A DNA stretch of 64,000 nt from the NCBI RefSeq assembly GCF_022627955.1, contig NZ_JABXGD010000001.1, positions 186,001 through 250,000 of the forward strand, given 5' to 3'. Positions 51,071-59,651 of this stretch are shown in pieces. The translations under genes were made by a program, and so were the position numbers. The notes beneath the pieces are model-generated. The model made no database searches and was not told the DNA's origin. It worked only from the letters and a program-made list of their open reading frames with translations. Every line of letters begins with the position of its first letter. The stretch's first letter is position 1. Source of the stretch: Microbacterium sp. C5A9. GTDB taxonomy: Bacteria > Actinomycetota > Actinomycetes > Actinomycetales > Microbacteriaceae.

Positions 51071-51834
51071 CCGCGAACATGGTCGAGATCCGCGGGGTGC
51101 AGAAGTCCTTCGGGCACACCCCGGTGCTCACCGACGTGTCGCTCGTGATCCCGACAGGGAGCGTGACCTGTCTGATCGGGCCGAGCGGATCGGGGAAGAC
51201 GACGCTCCTGCGCTGCGTGAACCGTCTGGAGACGGTCGACGCGGGGATCATCCTCGTCGACGGCGAGCTCGTCGGGGCGACACGGCACCGCGGCCGTCTG
51301 ATCGAGGCCAAGGAGTCGGCGATCGCCAAGACGAGGCGCCACACGGGCATGGTCTTCCAGCGGTTCAATCTGTTCCCGCATCGCACGGCGCTGGAGAACG
51401 TGACCGAGGGGCCGACGCAGGTGCTCGGACGGTCGCGAGCCGAGGTGGCGGGGGAGGCCATGGTGCTCCTCGAACGCGTCGGCCTCGCCGACAAGGCGTC
51501 CGCGTACCCGCAGGAGCTCTCCGGAGGACAGCAGCAGCGCATCGCGATCGCGCGTGCTCTCGCGATGAAGCCGAAGCTCATGCTGTTCGACGAGCCCACC
51601 TCGGCTCTGGACCCCGAACTCGTCGGGGAGGTCCTCGCCGTGATGAAGGATCTCGCTCTCGAGGGCATGACGATGATGGTCGTCACGCACGAGCTGGGCT
51701 TCGCGAGAGAGGTCAGCGATCAGGTCGTGTTCATGGCCGGCGGCGTGGTCGTCGAGAGCGGACCGCCCGGCGAGGTGCTCACCCGCCCCCGACACGACCG
51801 CACGCAGGCGTTCCTCGCCCGGATCCTGCACTGA
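51067..51834 (+). CDS. Amino-acid ABC transporter ATPase (GlnQ-like)
   Basis: The product has 255 residues: Walker [22 protein letters not shown]-loop [19 protein letters not shown], signature [19 protein letters not shown], Walker [15 protein letters not shown] and H-loop [14 protein letters not shown]. The sequence RFNLFPH and the GQQQR signature are typical of polar-amino-acid importers. It begins within the permease stop. ATG 51079 is a possible shorter start. Confidence 0.93.
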   Translation: MTANMVEIRGVQKSFGHTPVLTDVSLVIPTGSVTCLIGPSGSGKTTLLRCVNRLETVDAGIILVDGELVGATRHRGRLIEAKESAIAKTRRHTGMVFQRFNLFPHRTALENVTEGPTQVLGRSRAEVAGEAMVLLERVGLADKASAYPQELSGGQQQRIAIARALAMKPKLMLFDEPTSALDPELVGEVLAVMKDLALEGMTMMVVTHELGFAREVSDQVVFMAGGVVVESGPPGEVLTRPRHDRTQAFLARILH

Positions 51835-51862
51835 ATCCCCACACACCACAGGAGAGTGCGTC

Positions 51863-53029
51863 ATGCGCGACATCCACAGCATCGATGACCTCCGCCGCCG
51901 CGCGAAGAGGCGCCTGCCGGCGATGGTCTACGACTTCATCGAAGGAGGGGCTCTGGACGAGCTCACCCTTCGCCGCAACCGCGAGGCGCTCGAGGCCCAG
52001 CTGCTCCCCCAGCGGGTCCTCGTCGACACCTCGCAGCGCCACGCGACGGCGAGCATACTCGGAACCCGACTCGACCTTCCCCTGGTCGTCTCCCCGATGG
52101 GGCTCCTGACGGTGTGCCACCCCGACGCCGACGTGGCCATCGCGCGGGCAGCCGCGACCGCCGGGAGCGTGTTCACCCACAGCCCGTGGTCCGGCTGCTC
52201 GCTCGAGGAGGTGACAGACGCGGCCCCGGGTCGCGTCTGGGCGCAGATCGCCTTCTGGAACGACGCGTCGGAGACCGAGCGCCACATCGACCGCGCCGCC
52301 GCACTGGGCATCGACACGCTGGTCGTGGCGGGGGACGTCGCGGTGTCGAGCAAACGCGACCGCGATCTGCGCCACGGCACCGGCATGCCGCCGAACCCGC
52401 CCCTGCGCGACGTGATCGACACCGCGCTGCACCCCGGATGGGTGCTGCGCTGGCTGCTCGGACGGCGCATCACCTGGGGCTCCTACCGCATCGACGGGCG
52501 CCCCATCCGCATGGGCGAGATGGATGCGTGGATGGACCGGAACTCGAACCAGGCGGCGACCTGGGGCGACGTCGCGCGTCTGCGCAGTCGGTGGAAGGGC
52601 AACCTCGTCATCAAGGGGGTGATGACCCAGGCGGATGCACGGCTCGCCGTCGAGCACGGGGCCGACGGCGTGTTCGTGTCGAATCACGGAGGTCGCCAGT
52701 TCGACGGCCAGCTCGCGACGATCGAGGCTCTGCCGTCGGTCGTGGATGCGGTCGACGGGCGTGCCGCCGTGATCATGGACGGCGGCATCCGTCGGGGGAG
52801 CGACATCGCGAAGGCGCTGTCGCTGGGGGCCGACGTGGTGGCGGCAGGTCGCCCCTTCGCGCTGGGTCTCGCGGCCGGTGCGCAGCCAGGCGTCGAGAAG
52901 GCCTTCGAGCTGCTCCGTGACGAGCTGCTCACGGTCATGGGCTTCCTCGGCGTGGTCCGCATCGACGGTCTCCCCGACTCGCTGTGCGCATCGCACGACG
53001 CCAGAGAGGGCATCGAGGTGGCTCCGTGA
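51863..53029 (+). CDS. FMN-dependent alpha-hydroxy acid oxidase/dehydrogenase
   Basis: The product has 388 residues of the glycolate oxidase/lactate oxidase barrel. It shows RLPAMVYDFIEGGALDE at the N-terminus, PLVVSPMGLLTVCHPDADVAIARAAA, the FMN-binding Lys in LVIKGVMTQADARL, the catalytic pair in VSNHGGRQFDG and the phosphate loop IMDGGIRRGSDIAKALSLGADVVAAGRPF. It oxidises an L-2-hydroxy acid to the 2-oxo acid. AGGAGA precedes ATG 51863. It lies 28 bases after the ABC ATPase, so the transporter may import its substrate or a precursor. A VAGDVAVSSKRDRDLRHG segment departs from the usual LTVDTP form. Confidence 0.88.
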   Translation: MRDIHSIDDLRRRAKRRLPAMVYDFIEGGALDELTLRRNREALEAQLLPQRVLVDTSQRHATASILGTRLDLPLVVSPMGLLTVCHPDADVAIARAAATAGSVFTHSPWSGCSLEEVTDAAPGRVWAQIAFWNDASETERHIDRAAALGIDTLVVAGDVAVSSKRDRDLRHGTGMPPNPPLRDVIDTALHPGWVLRWLLGRRITWGSYRIDGRPIRMGEMDAWMDRNSNQAATWGDVARLRSRWKGNLVIKGVMTQADARLAVEHGADGVFVSNHGGRQFDGQLATIEALPSVVDAVDGRAAVIMDGGIRRGSDIAKALSLGADVVAAGRPFALGLAAGAQPGVEKAFELLRDELLTVMGFLGVVRIDGLPDSLCASHDAREGIEVAP

Positions 53030-55095
53030 GTCGACCGCTCTTCCGTCCCTGGCATGTCGATGCGGAACTCAGCGATCACGATCTGGTCGAGGCGACGCGC
53101 GCGGGTGACAGCAACGCCTACGGGGTGCTCTGGGACCGGCACTCGCCGGCCGCGCTCCGCGCGGCGCGCGCCATCACGAGCTCGATCGATCCGGAGGATC
53201 TCGTCAGCGAGGCCTTCGCCAAGACCTTCAGCGCGATCAAGAACGGCGGAGGCCCGACCGATGCCTTCCGGCCGTATCTGTTCGCCGCGGTCCGCAGCGC
53301 TGCGGCCACTTGGGGCGGCAGGCAGAAGGACGTCGCCTTCGAGCACATCGACGAGCTGCCGGTCGACGAGACCGACGACTCTCTCGACCTCCTCTCGGAC
53401 AAGGCGCTGCTGAAGACCGCGTTCCACGACCTCCCCGAACGATGGCGCACGCTGCTGTGGTACCTCGAGGTCGAGGGCATGAAGCCTCGAGAGATCGCAC
53501 CGCTGATGGGACTCAGCCCGAATGCGGTGTCCGCCCTCGCCGCCCGCGCGCGAGAGGGGTTCAAGACGGCGTGGCTGCAGGCTCACATCGCCGACCCCGA
53601 GCGGGACGCCGAATGCCGGTGGGTGTGCGAGCGGCTCATCGCGCAGGGTCGGCGACGTCACATCGCCCGTGCCGACAGGGCGCGCTTCGACGCCCACCTC
53701 GAGACGTGTCATCGCTGCGCCATCGCGGGTGCGGAGATCGCCGAGGCCTCATCGAAACTGCGCGCGCTGCTGCTGCCGATGATCATCGGAGCACCGGCCG
53801 CGGCACTCTACTCGGCAGGGGCGCCCGCTCCCGCCTCCGCCGGGGTCACGAGCGGTGCGGCGACGCCCGCCGGACCGCTGCTCGTCGCGGCCGGTGCGAT
53901 CGTCGTGGTGGGTGTGGGCGCCGTGGCGTTGACCGCGCAGTTCCTCTCCGCCGGTGGGCCGGAATCCGGCGCGGGTGCGCCGACCTCGGTGCTCGTCGAG
54001 TCGCCGAGTCCGATCGTTCCCTCCGGTTCCGGCGACGGGGATGCGGCGGCGCCGGCGCCGTTCCTCTCGCCGCTGGTTCCGGCTCCGGATGCGTCATCGG
54101 TTCCCGTGCCTCACTCCGACATCGTGCCGGGGGCCGAGGTCGATGACGAGCCCGACGGCGACGCCCCGGAGCGGTCGTCGACCCGGGTCGACGCCACGAG
54201 ACCCGTCGACTCTGCGCCGATCGCGCTGCCGACGCCGCGGACGATCCTTCCGGCGGGTCCCGACTCACCCTCTGAGCCCACGGAGGGGCCGACTCCGGCG
54301 CCGACAGCACCTCCGCTGATCGAGCCGTCCGCGCCGCCCGTCCCGCGCCCGACGCTCGAGCCGACTCCGGGTCCGACCGCCGAGCCGACGCCGCGCCCGA
54401 CGGTCGAGCCGACGCCGCGCCCGACGGTAGAGCCGACGCCGCGCCCGACGGTAGAGCCGACGCCCACCCCGGGCCCGACGGTCGAGCCGACGCCGGGCCC
54501 GACGGTCGAGCCGACGCCGACCGGCGGGCCAAGGGAGCGCCCCCTGACGATCGCGTGGGTGGTCCCGCCGCACGTGACGATCGCGCCGGACGTCACCGGC
54601 TCCGGGACACCCGGAGCAGAGGTGGTGATCGTCGACGAGGGCGGAGTCCCGGTGGGCTCGGCAGTGATCGCCGACGACGGGTCGTTCGCCGTCGCGATCG
54701 ATCCCGCATCCCTGCACCAGGGCATGACGATCACGGCCCGACAGACGTCTCCGATCACGGGGGAGGAGACGCGGAGCGACCCGGTCGGTCCGGTCGTCTT
54801 CGACCTCCCCGCGGTGCTCGGTGCGGGCGGGGTCCGCGTGGTGGAACGGATCGACCTCGATCTCGACGGCAGGAGCGACGACGTGGAGCTCACTGTTCTC
54901 GGGCTCGCGGGGACGTCCGTGCTCGTGTCCGTCGACGATCGTCCGCTGCCCGAGGCGGTCCTCGTGAGCGGATGGCGGCGGGAAAGCCTGCTCGACGTGC
55001 ATCCCGGCCTGCACCGCATCACGCTGCGCTACATCGATCCCGTGTCGGGCGACCTCGGACCCGAGGCGGTCGAGCACATCATCGTCCGCCCCTGA
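53026..55095 (+). CDS. ECF sigma factor fused to anti-sigma zinc motif, membrane helix, PT-repeat stalk and outer domain
   Basis: The product has 689 residues starting at GTG 53026, which overlaps the oxidase stop (GTGA). Sigma region 2 spans about 18-92 (LSDHDLVEATRAGDSNAYGVLWDRHS, DPEDLVSEAFAKTFSAI) and region 4 about 128-185 (LPERWRTLLWYLEVEGMKPREIAPLMGLSPNAVSALAARAREG). His224, Cys228 and Cys231 (HLETCHRC) form an Hx3Cx2C zinc motif of anti-sigma type. A membrane helix at about 283-306 leads into a proline- and threonine-rich stalk (about 310-505) and a beta-rich C-terminal part (about 510-689). A sigma factor tethered this way would have to be released, for example by proteolysis, to act. 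Target genes are unknown. Confidence 0.8.
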   Translation: MSRPLFRPWHVDAELSDHDLVEATRAGDSNAYGVLWDRHSPAALRAARAITSSIDPEDLVSEAFAKTFSAIKNGGGPTDAFRPYLFAAVRSAAATWGGRQKDVAFEHIDELPVDETDDSLDLLSDKALLKTAFHDLPERWRTLLWYLEVEGMKPREIAPLMGLSPNAVSALAARAREGFKTAWLQAHIADPERDAECRWVCERLIAQGRRRHIARADRARFDAHLETCHRCAIAGAEIAEASSKLRALLLPMIIGAPAAALYSAGAPAPASAGVTSGAATPAGPLLVAAGAIVVVGVGAVALTAQFLSAGGPESGAGAPTSVLVESPSPIVPSGSGDGDAAAPAPFLSPLVPAPDASSVPVPHSDIVPGAEVDDEPDGDAPERSSTRVDATRPVDSAPIALPTPRTILPAGPDSPSEPTEGPTPAPTAPPLIEPSAPPVPRPTLEPTPGPTAEPTPRPTVEPTPRPTVEPTPRPTVEPTPTPGPTVEPTPGPTVEPTPTGGPRERPLTIAWVVPPHVTIAPDVTGSGTPGAEVVIVDEGGVPVGSAVIADDGSFAVAIDPASLHQGMTITARQTSPITGEETRSDPVGPVVFDLPAVLGAGGVRVVERIDLDLDGRSDDVELTVLGLAGTSVLVSVDDRPLPEAVLVSGWRRESLLDVHPGLHRITLRYIDPVSGDLGPEAVEHIIVRP
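54361..54528 (+). repeat. Tandem PT-repeat coding region
   Basis: Within the sigma-fusion gene, units of about 24 bases encoding variants of EPTPRPTV are repeated head to tail at least six times (54361-54528). The protein pattern is a rigid extracellular spacer. Repeat number may vary between strains by slippage. Confidence 0.8.
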
Positions 55096-55144
55096 CCGAC
55101 GCGGATGCGACCCCGCCGGAGGCGCCAGATGAGAAGCTAGAAGG

Positions 55145-56467
55145 ATGAGCACTGCGCCCGAAGCCGATGTCATCGCCCTGTCGAGCGGCCGTCCGCTGAC
55201 GGAGGAGGAGGTGCAGGGGCTCCGCCGCGATTTCCCGATGCTTCAGGCGGAGGTGAACGGACACCCGCTCGCGTATCTCGATTCCGGAGCCACGTCGCAG
55301 CGTCCGCTCGCCGTTCTCGACGCCGAGCGGGAGTTCGCGACCACCCTCAACGCCGCCGTCCACCGCGGAGCCCACACGCTCGCCGCCGAGGCGACCGAGG
55401 TCTTCGAAGACGCCAGGGCGACGGTCGCGCGCTTCGTCGGCGCCGACGAGGGCGAGATCGTCTGGACATCGAACGCGACCGAGGCGCTGAACCTCATCGC
55501 CTATTCGATCTCGAACGCCTCGCTCGGCCGCGGCGGCTCCGCAGCAGAGCGCTTCCGGCTGCGCGAGGGCGACGAGATCGTCACGACCGAGATGGAGCAC
55601 CACGCGAATCTCATCCCGTGGCAGGAGCTCGCCGCACGCACCGGCGCGACGCTGAAGGTGATCCCGCTCGACGACGACGGCGCCCTGCGTCTCGACGCCG
55701 CTGGCGACATCATCGGCGAGCGCACCAGGATCCTCGCCGTCACGCATGTCTCCAATGTCCTCGGCGTCATCAACCCCGTCGAGCAGCTCGTGGCGTCGGC
55801 GCACGCCGTCGGAGCGCTCGTCGTCCTCGACGCGTGCCAGTCGGCGCCGCACCTGCCGCTCGACGTGCGGGCCCTCGACGTCGACTTCGCCGTGATCTCC
55901 GGGCACAAGATGCTCGGCCCCACCGGCATCGGCGCCCTCTACGGCCGCCGGGAGCTGCTCGAGGCGATGCCGCCCTTCCTCACGGGCGGGTCCATGATCA
56001 CGACGGTCACCACGACCGAGGCCGCGTACCTTCCGCCGCCGCAGCGCTTCGAGGCCGGCACGCAGCGCGTGTCGCAGGCGGTCGCGCTCGCCGCCGCGAT
56101 CGACTACCTCTCGGCCGTCGGCCTCGCGCGCATCGCCGCTCATGAGGCCGAGCTCGGTCGTCGCCTCGTCGACGGGCTGACGGCGATCGACGGAGTCCGT
56201 GTGCTCGGCGCCGGCATCGCGCTGCCGCGCGTGGGCCTCGCGAGCTTCGATGTCGAGGGGATCCACTCCCACGACGTGGGCCAATTCCTCGACGACCTCG
56301 GCATCGCCGTGCGCGTCGGGCATCACTGCGCTCAGCCGCTGCATCGCCGACTCGGGGTCACCTCGTCGACGCGCGCGAGCACGTATCTCTACACGACCAG
56401 GGCCGAGGTGGATGCCGTGATCGACGGTGTCTCCGGAGCCATCGACTTCTTCCGGAGGGGCGCATGA
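55145..56467 (+). CDS. sufS: Cysteine desulfurase SufS
   Basis: The product is a 440-residue PLP-dependent class V aminotransferase fold. The PLP-binding Lys is in FAVISGHKMLGPTGIGALYG, and the active Cys lies in RVGHHCAQPLHRRLG, the SufS (group II) position. Other markers are YLDSGATSQRPLAVLDA and TEMEHHANLIPWQELA. It removes sulfur from L-cysteine and passes it to SufU, whose gene starts within its stop (ATGA). The other suf genes are not in this window. Confidence 0.94.
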   Translation: MSTAPEADVIALSSGRPLTEEEVQGLRRDFPMLQAEVNGHPLAYLDSGATSQRPLAVLDAEREFATTLNAAVHRGAHTLAAEATEVFEDARATVARFVGADEGEIVWTSNATEALNLIAYSISNASLGRGGSAAERFRLREGDEIVTTEMEHHANLIPWQELAARTGATLKVIPLDDDGALRLDAAGDIIGERTRILAVTHVSNVLGVINPVEQLVASAHAVGALVVLDACQSAPHLPLDVRALDVDFAVISGHKMLGPTGIGALYGRRELLEAMPPFLTGGSMITTVTTTEAAYLPPPQRFEAGTQRVSQAVALAAAIDYLSAVGLARIAAHEAELGRRLVDGLTAIDGVRVLGAGIALPRVGLASFDVEGIHSHDVGQFLDDLGIAVRVGHHCAQPLHRRLGVTSSTRASTYLYTTRAEVDAVIDGVSGAIDFFRRGA

Positions 56468-56898
56468 GCGACCTGCAGGGCCTGTATCAGGAGCTGATCC
56501 TCGACCATTCGCGCACGCCGCACGGCTACGGCCTGCGGGGCGAGATCGCCGCGCAGTCGCATCAGGTCAACCCGACCTGCGGCGACGAGGTGACCCTGCA
56601 GGTGCATCGTGCGGGTGACGGTTCGATCGAGGCGATCGCCTGGGAAGGGCACGGCTGCGCGATCTCGCAGGCATCCGCGTCGCTCCTCGCCGAACTCGCC
56701 GAGGGGCTCACGGTCGACGACCTCGAGGTCCGGATCGCCGCATTCCGCGAGGCGATGCGGTCGAGGGGCAAGATCGAACCCGACGAGGAGCTGCTCGGCG
56801 ACGTCGCGGCACTCGGCGGCGTCTCGCGCTACGTCGCGCGGGTCAAGTGCGCCATGCTCGCCTGGGTGGCGGTCGAGGACGCACTGCACAAGGCATGA
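56464..56898 (+). CDS. sufU: SufU-type sulfur transfer protein
   Basis: The product has 144 residues of the IscU-like fold. It starts LQGLYQELILDHSRTPHGYG and keeps the three metal-ligand cysteines: NPTCGDEVTLQV, EGHGCAISQASASLL and RVKCAMLAWVAVEDAL. The insertion between the second and third Cys is typical of SufU. It accepts sulfur from SufS and supports iron-sulfur cluster assembly. It overlaps sufS by four bases. Confidence 0.93.
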   Translation: MSDLQGLYQELILDHSRTPHGYGLRGEIAAQSHQVNPTCGDEVTLQVHRAGDGSIEAIAWEGHGCAISQASASLLAELAEGLTVDDLEVRIAAFREAMRSRGKIEPDEELLGDVAALGGVSRYVARVKCAMLAWVAVEDALHKA

Positions 56899-56902
56899 TG
56901 AC

Positions 56903-57913
56903 ATGCAGCTGACACCGGTCGACGGACACCGTTTCGACACGTGGCGCGAGCAGACCAGAGCGCGTCTCATCGCGCTGCGGCAGGAGTCGGGAATCCTCCG
57001 GGGTGAGGACGCGGTCGTCGACGCCGAGGCGTTCCTCGACCAGCTTCTGCCCGAGGGGCGCGACACCGAGACGTCGAGCATCGTCCGCATCATCGACCGC
57101 GGTCGCGAGATCGGCACGCTGTGGATGGTCGCGGCGGGCGGCATCCTGCACCTGGTGGACCTCGCCATCGACGACGTGCCCGAGCGGAGAGTGGCGGACG
57201 ACCTGTTCCAGGCGATCACCACGATGGCCCGGCGCAACGGAGTCGAACGTCTGAGCATCTCGCTGCACTCGACGGACGCCGCCGGGCTGTCCTTCGTCGA
57301 GGGTCGCGGATTCCGCTGCGCCTCGATTCGGATGCTGCTCGAGCCGCTGCCGGATCGGCTGTCGTCGCCGCCGGGCGCCGTGTCGCAGGACTCGGCAGCG
57401 CAGGCGCGGGGTGGGAGCGTCGAGCTGCACCCGATGACGGGGGAGCGGTTCGAGACCTTCGCCGCGGCGTCCGAAGCGGCCTTCAGCGCCGATCTGGTCG
57501 CCTCAGGCCGGTACTCCGAGCACGATGCCCGCGTGGAATCGGCTCGGCAGATGGCGCTCGAGCTGCCGGACGGTCTCGACTCGGCCGGACAGGAGCTGTT
57601 CACGGCGCAGGTCGACGGCGCCGAGGTGGGAGTGCTCTGGATCGGCATGCGGGTGCGCGACGGGCGTCCCCACGCGTTCATCCTCGACATCGAGGTGGCC
57701 GACGGGCACAGACGCCGCGGCTACGGACGCGGCATCATGCTCGCAGCCGAGGAGGAGGCCCGCAGACTCGGTGCCGACTCGATCGGACTGCACGTGTTCG
57801 GCTTCAACGAGCAGGCGATCCGGCTCTACGAGGGGCTCGGGTACCGGAGGGTCGAGGAGCGATTCCTCCTCGACATCGACGGGGACGACATCGGCGGTCA
57901 TCCCCGGGAATAG
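56903..57913 (+). CDS. Tandem GNAT acetyltransferase
   Basis: The product has 336 residues with two GNAT domains. The first (about 1-150) has ARRNGVERLSISLHSTDAAGLSFVEGRGF. The second (about 175-330) has FILDIEVADGHRRRGYGRGIMLAAEEEARRLGADSIGLHVFGFNEQAIRLYEGLGYRRVEE, including the acetyl-CoA-binding R/QxxGxG/A pattern (RRRGYGRG). The first domain lacks a clear CoA loop and may be structural. It starts four bases after sufU, likely in the same message, though its role there is not evident. Confidence 0.85.
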   Translation: MQLTPVDGHRFDTWREQTRARLIALRQESGILRGEDAVVDAEAFLDQLLPEGRDTETSSIVRIIDRGREIGTLWMVAAGGILHLVDLAIDDVPERRVADDLFQAITTMARRNGVERLSISLHSTDAAGLSFVEGRGFRCASIRMLLEPLPDRLSSPPGAVSQDSAAQARGGSVELHPMTGERFETFAAASEAAFSADLVASGRYSEHDARVESARQMALELPDGLDSAGQELFTAQVDGAEVGVLWIGMRVRDGRPHAFILDIEVADGHRRRGYGRGIMLAAEEEARRLGADSIGLHVFGFNEQAIRLYEGLGYRRVEERFLLDIDGDDIGGHPRE

Positions 57914-57940
57914 TCGCGCGCCGGCGGTGTTGGCCCCGAC

Positions 57941-58582
57941 ATGACCACTCTCGGAATCATCGGTGCAGGACACATCGGCAGCCAGGTCGCGCGCGTCGCG
58001 GTGGCGAACGGATACGACGTCGTGATCGCGAACTCCCGCGGTCCCGAGACCCTCGCGGACCTGGTGTCCGAGCTGGGGTCGCGGGCGAGGGCGGCGACCG
58101 CGGCGGAAGCCGCCGAGGCGGGCGACGCCGTGGTCGTCACGGTGCCCCTCGGCAGGATCGGCGAGCTGCCCGTCGAGCCGCTCGCCGGCAAGATCGTGCT
58201 CGACACGAACAACTACTACTTCGAGCGCGACGGCCACATCGAGGCCCTCGACAAGGGTGAGACCACGACCTCGGAGCTGCTGCAGGAGCAGTTGCCGACC
58301 TCGCGCATCGCCAAGGCGTTCAACCACATCTTCGCGGCCGACATCACGACCGACGGCGCACCCGCAGGGACCCCGAACCGTCGCGCCCTCGCGACGGCCG
58401 GAGACGACCCCGAGGCGGTCGCCTTCGTCACGCGCTTCTACGACGAAGCCGGCTTCGACACCGTCAACGTCGGTCCGCTGAGCGAGTCGTGGCGTGTCGA
58501 GCGCGGCCGCCCCGCATACGTGGTGCGTCAGAACGCGGAGGAGCTCGAGGCGAATCTCGCGCTCGCGAACCGTCTGCCCTGA
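57941..58582 (+). CDS. NADPH-dependent F420 reductase-like protein
   Basis: The product has 213 residues. The N-terminal Rossmann motif is LGIIGAGHIGSQVARVAVANGYDVVIANSRG. The conserved LDTNNYYFERDGH and IAKAFNHIFAADI segments belong to the NAD(P)-binding domain family of coenzyme F420-dependent NADP oxidoreductases. Some members serve other redox roles. It stands 27 bases after the GNAT gene. Confidence 0.82.
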   Translation: MTTLGIIGAGHIGSQVARVAVANGYDVVIANSRGPETLADLVSELGSRARAATAAEAAEAGDAVVVTVPLGRIGELPVEPLAGKIVLDTNNYYFERDGHIEALDKGETTTSELLQEQLPTSRIAKAFNHIFAADITTDGAPAGTPNRRALATAGDDPEAVAFVTRFYDEAGFDTVNVGPLSESWRVERGRPAYVVRQNAEELEANLALANRLP

Positions 58583-58590
58583 CGCCGAAA

Positions 58591-58612
58591 CGGGATACGG
58601 GATACGGGATAC
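58591..58612 (+). repeat. Tandem CGGGATA repeat upstream of a GntR gene
   Basis: Three perfect head-to-tail copies of CGGGATA (58591-58611) lie just upstream of the promoter of the GntR gene. A trinucleotide-sized array of this kind may be a regulator-binding array or a slippage-prone tract. Confidence 0.7.
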
Positions 58613-58617
58613 CAAAC

Positions 58618-58652
58618 TTGTCCCCCCGATCCGCGAGTGAGAGAATCCCGGT
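58618..58652 (+). promoter_or_regulatory. Leaderless promoter of the GntR gene
   Basis: A -35 TTGTCC (58618-58623) and a -10 GAGAAT (58641-58646) are 17 bases apart. The ATG at 58653 follows six bases after the -10 box, and no ribosome site is present. Confidence 0.5.
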
Positions 58653-59312
58653 ATGGCGGATGTGGGGGCTGCCGGCGAACTCGAGTCGGTGCGGGTGACG
58701 CGCATTCTGCGTGACGACATCATCCTGGGGCGCCGCGCGCCCGGATCGCGCCTGGTCGAACGGGACATCGCCGCGGAGCTCGAGGTCTCCCGGCTGCCCG
58801 TGCGCGAGGCCATCCGCGCTCTCGTCGGCGAGGGGATCGTGATCGCGCGACCCCGCACCTGGGCTGTGGTCCGCGAGTTCACTGCAAGAGACATCCAGGA
58901 CTTCGGCGAGGTCCGCGAGGCGATCGAGACGCTGATCTTCGTGTTCGCCGCGCAGCGGCACTCCGACGAGGGGCTTGCGCGACTGCGGTCCGCCTACGAG
59001 CGGGAGGTCGTCGCCGCGGAGGCGGATGACGCAGAAGGTGCGCGGGTCGCCGCCGCGGAGTTCCATGAGATCGCGGCACGGCTCGCCGGCAACGAGATGC
59101 TCGGCGAGCTGATCGGCGTGTTCATCACTCGGCTCCGGTGGCTGTTCGGGCAGCACGACGACCTGCCTGCGATGGCGGATGAGCACCGGGTCATCCTCGA
59201 GGCCGTGGCCGCTCGCGACGTCGACGCCCTGCGCGTGTTGATCCCGCGTCATCTCGCCAGCGGACAGGCAGCGGCGGAGAGTCGACTGGCCGCACGGTCG
59301 TCGTCGCGCTGA
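58653..59312 (+). CDS. GntR-family regulator with FCD domain
   Basis: The product has 219 residues. The winged HTH (about 8-75) contains ILRDDIILGRRAPGSRLVERDIAAELEVSRLPVREAIRALVGEGIVI, followed by an FCD effector domain (DFGEVREAIETLIFVFAAQ, AAEFHEIAARLAGNEMLGEL). Such regulators usually sense a small organic acid. The tandem CGGGATA array upstream may be its own operator. No co-regulated partner is evident. Confidence 0.88.
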   Translation: MADVGAAGELESVRVTRILRDDIILGRRAPGSRLVERDIAAELEVSRLPVREAIRALVGEGIVIARPRTWAVVREFTARDIQDFGEVREAIETLIFVFAAQRHSDEGLARLRSAYEREVVAAEADDAEGARVAAAEFHEIAARLAGNEMLGELIGVFITRLRWLFGQHDDLPAMADEHRVILEAVAARDVDALRVLIPRHLASGQAAAESRLAARSSSR

Positions 59313-59356
59313 CGTCCCCCGTCTCGCTCGGGCCTCGGCGGATCCCCGGTGCGGGA

Positions 59357-59408
59357 ATACCCCGAGGAGGGGTACAGTTATGCCTGATGGGATACCCCTG
59401 GGGGGTAT
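59357..59408 (+). promoter_or_regulatory. CsoR-type copper operator, two copies
   Basis: ATACCCC and GGGGTAT arms with a 3-base spacer form a perfect 17-base palindrome at 59392-59408. A related copy, ATACCCC with GGGGTA and a 5-base spacer, is at 59357-59374. G-tract palindromes of this type are bound by CsoR, which releases them on Cu(I) binding. No csoR gene is in the window. Confidence 0.75.
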
Positions 59409-59433
59409 GCAACCCGGATCGAGAGGACAGAGA

Positions 59434-59643
59434 ATGACCACCACCACGTACGCCGTCACCGGAATGACCTGCGGACACTGCGAGGGCTCGGTGCGCAGTG
59501 AGGTCTCCAAGCTGCCCCACGTGACCGACCTCGCGGTCAGTGCCGCGTCCGGCACCCTGGTCATCACGTCGGACGCTCCGGTCGACGATGCCGCCGTGCT
59601 GGCCGCCGTCGACGAGGCCGGCTACAGCGCCGCGCGAGTCTGA
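59434..59643 (+). CDS. copZ: Copper chaperone, heavy-metal-associated domain
   Basis: The product is a 69-residue HMA fold with the metal-binding motif GMTCGHC near residue 10 ([18 protein letters not shown]). It carries Cu(I) in the cytoplasm and hands it to CopA, whose gene starts eight bases after its stop. ATG 59434 follows GAGAGGACAGAG. The CsoR-type sites just upstream indicate copper-induced expression. Confidence 0.93.
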   Translation: MTTTTYAVTGMTCGHCEGSVRSEVSKLPHVTDLAVSAASGTLVITSDAPVDDAAVLAAVDEAGYSAARV

Positions 59644-59651
59644 GTCACGCC

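Noticed and set aside
54361..54528. Tandem repeats as a CRISPR-like array
   Set aside because: The repeats are in frame and encode a PT-rich stalk; there are no spacers and no cas genes.
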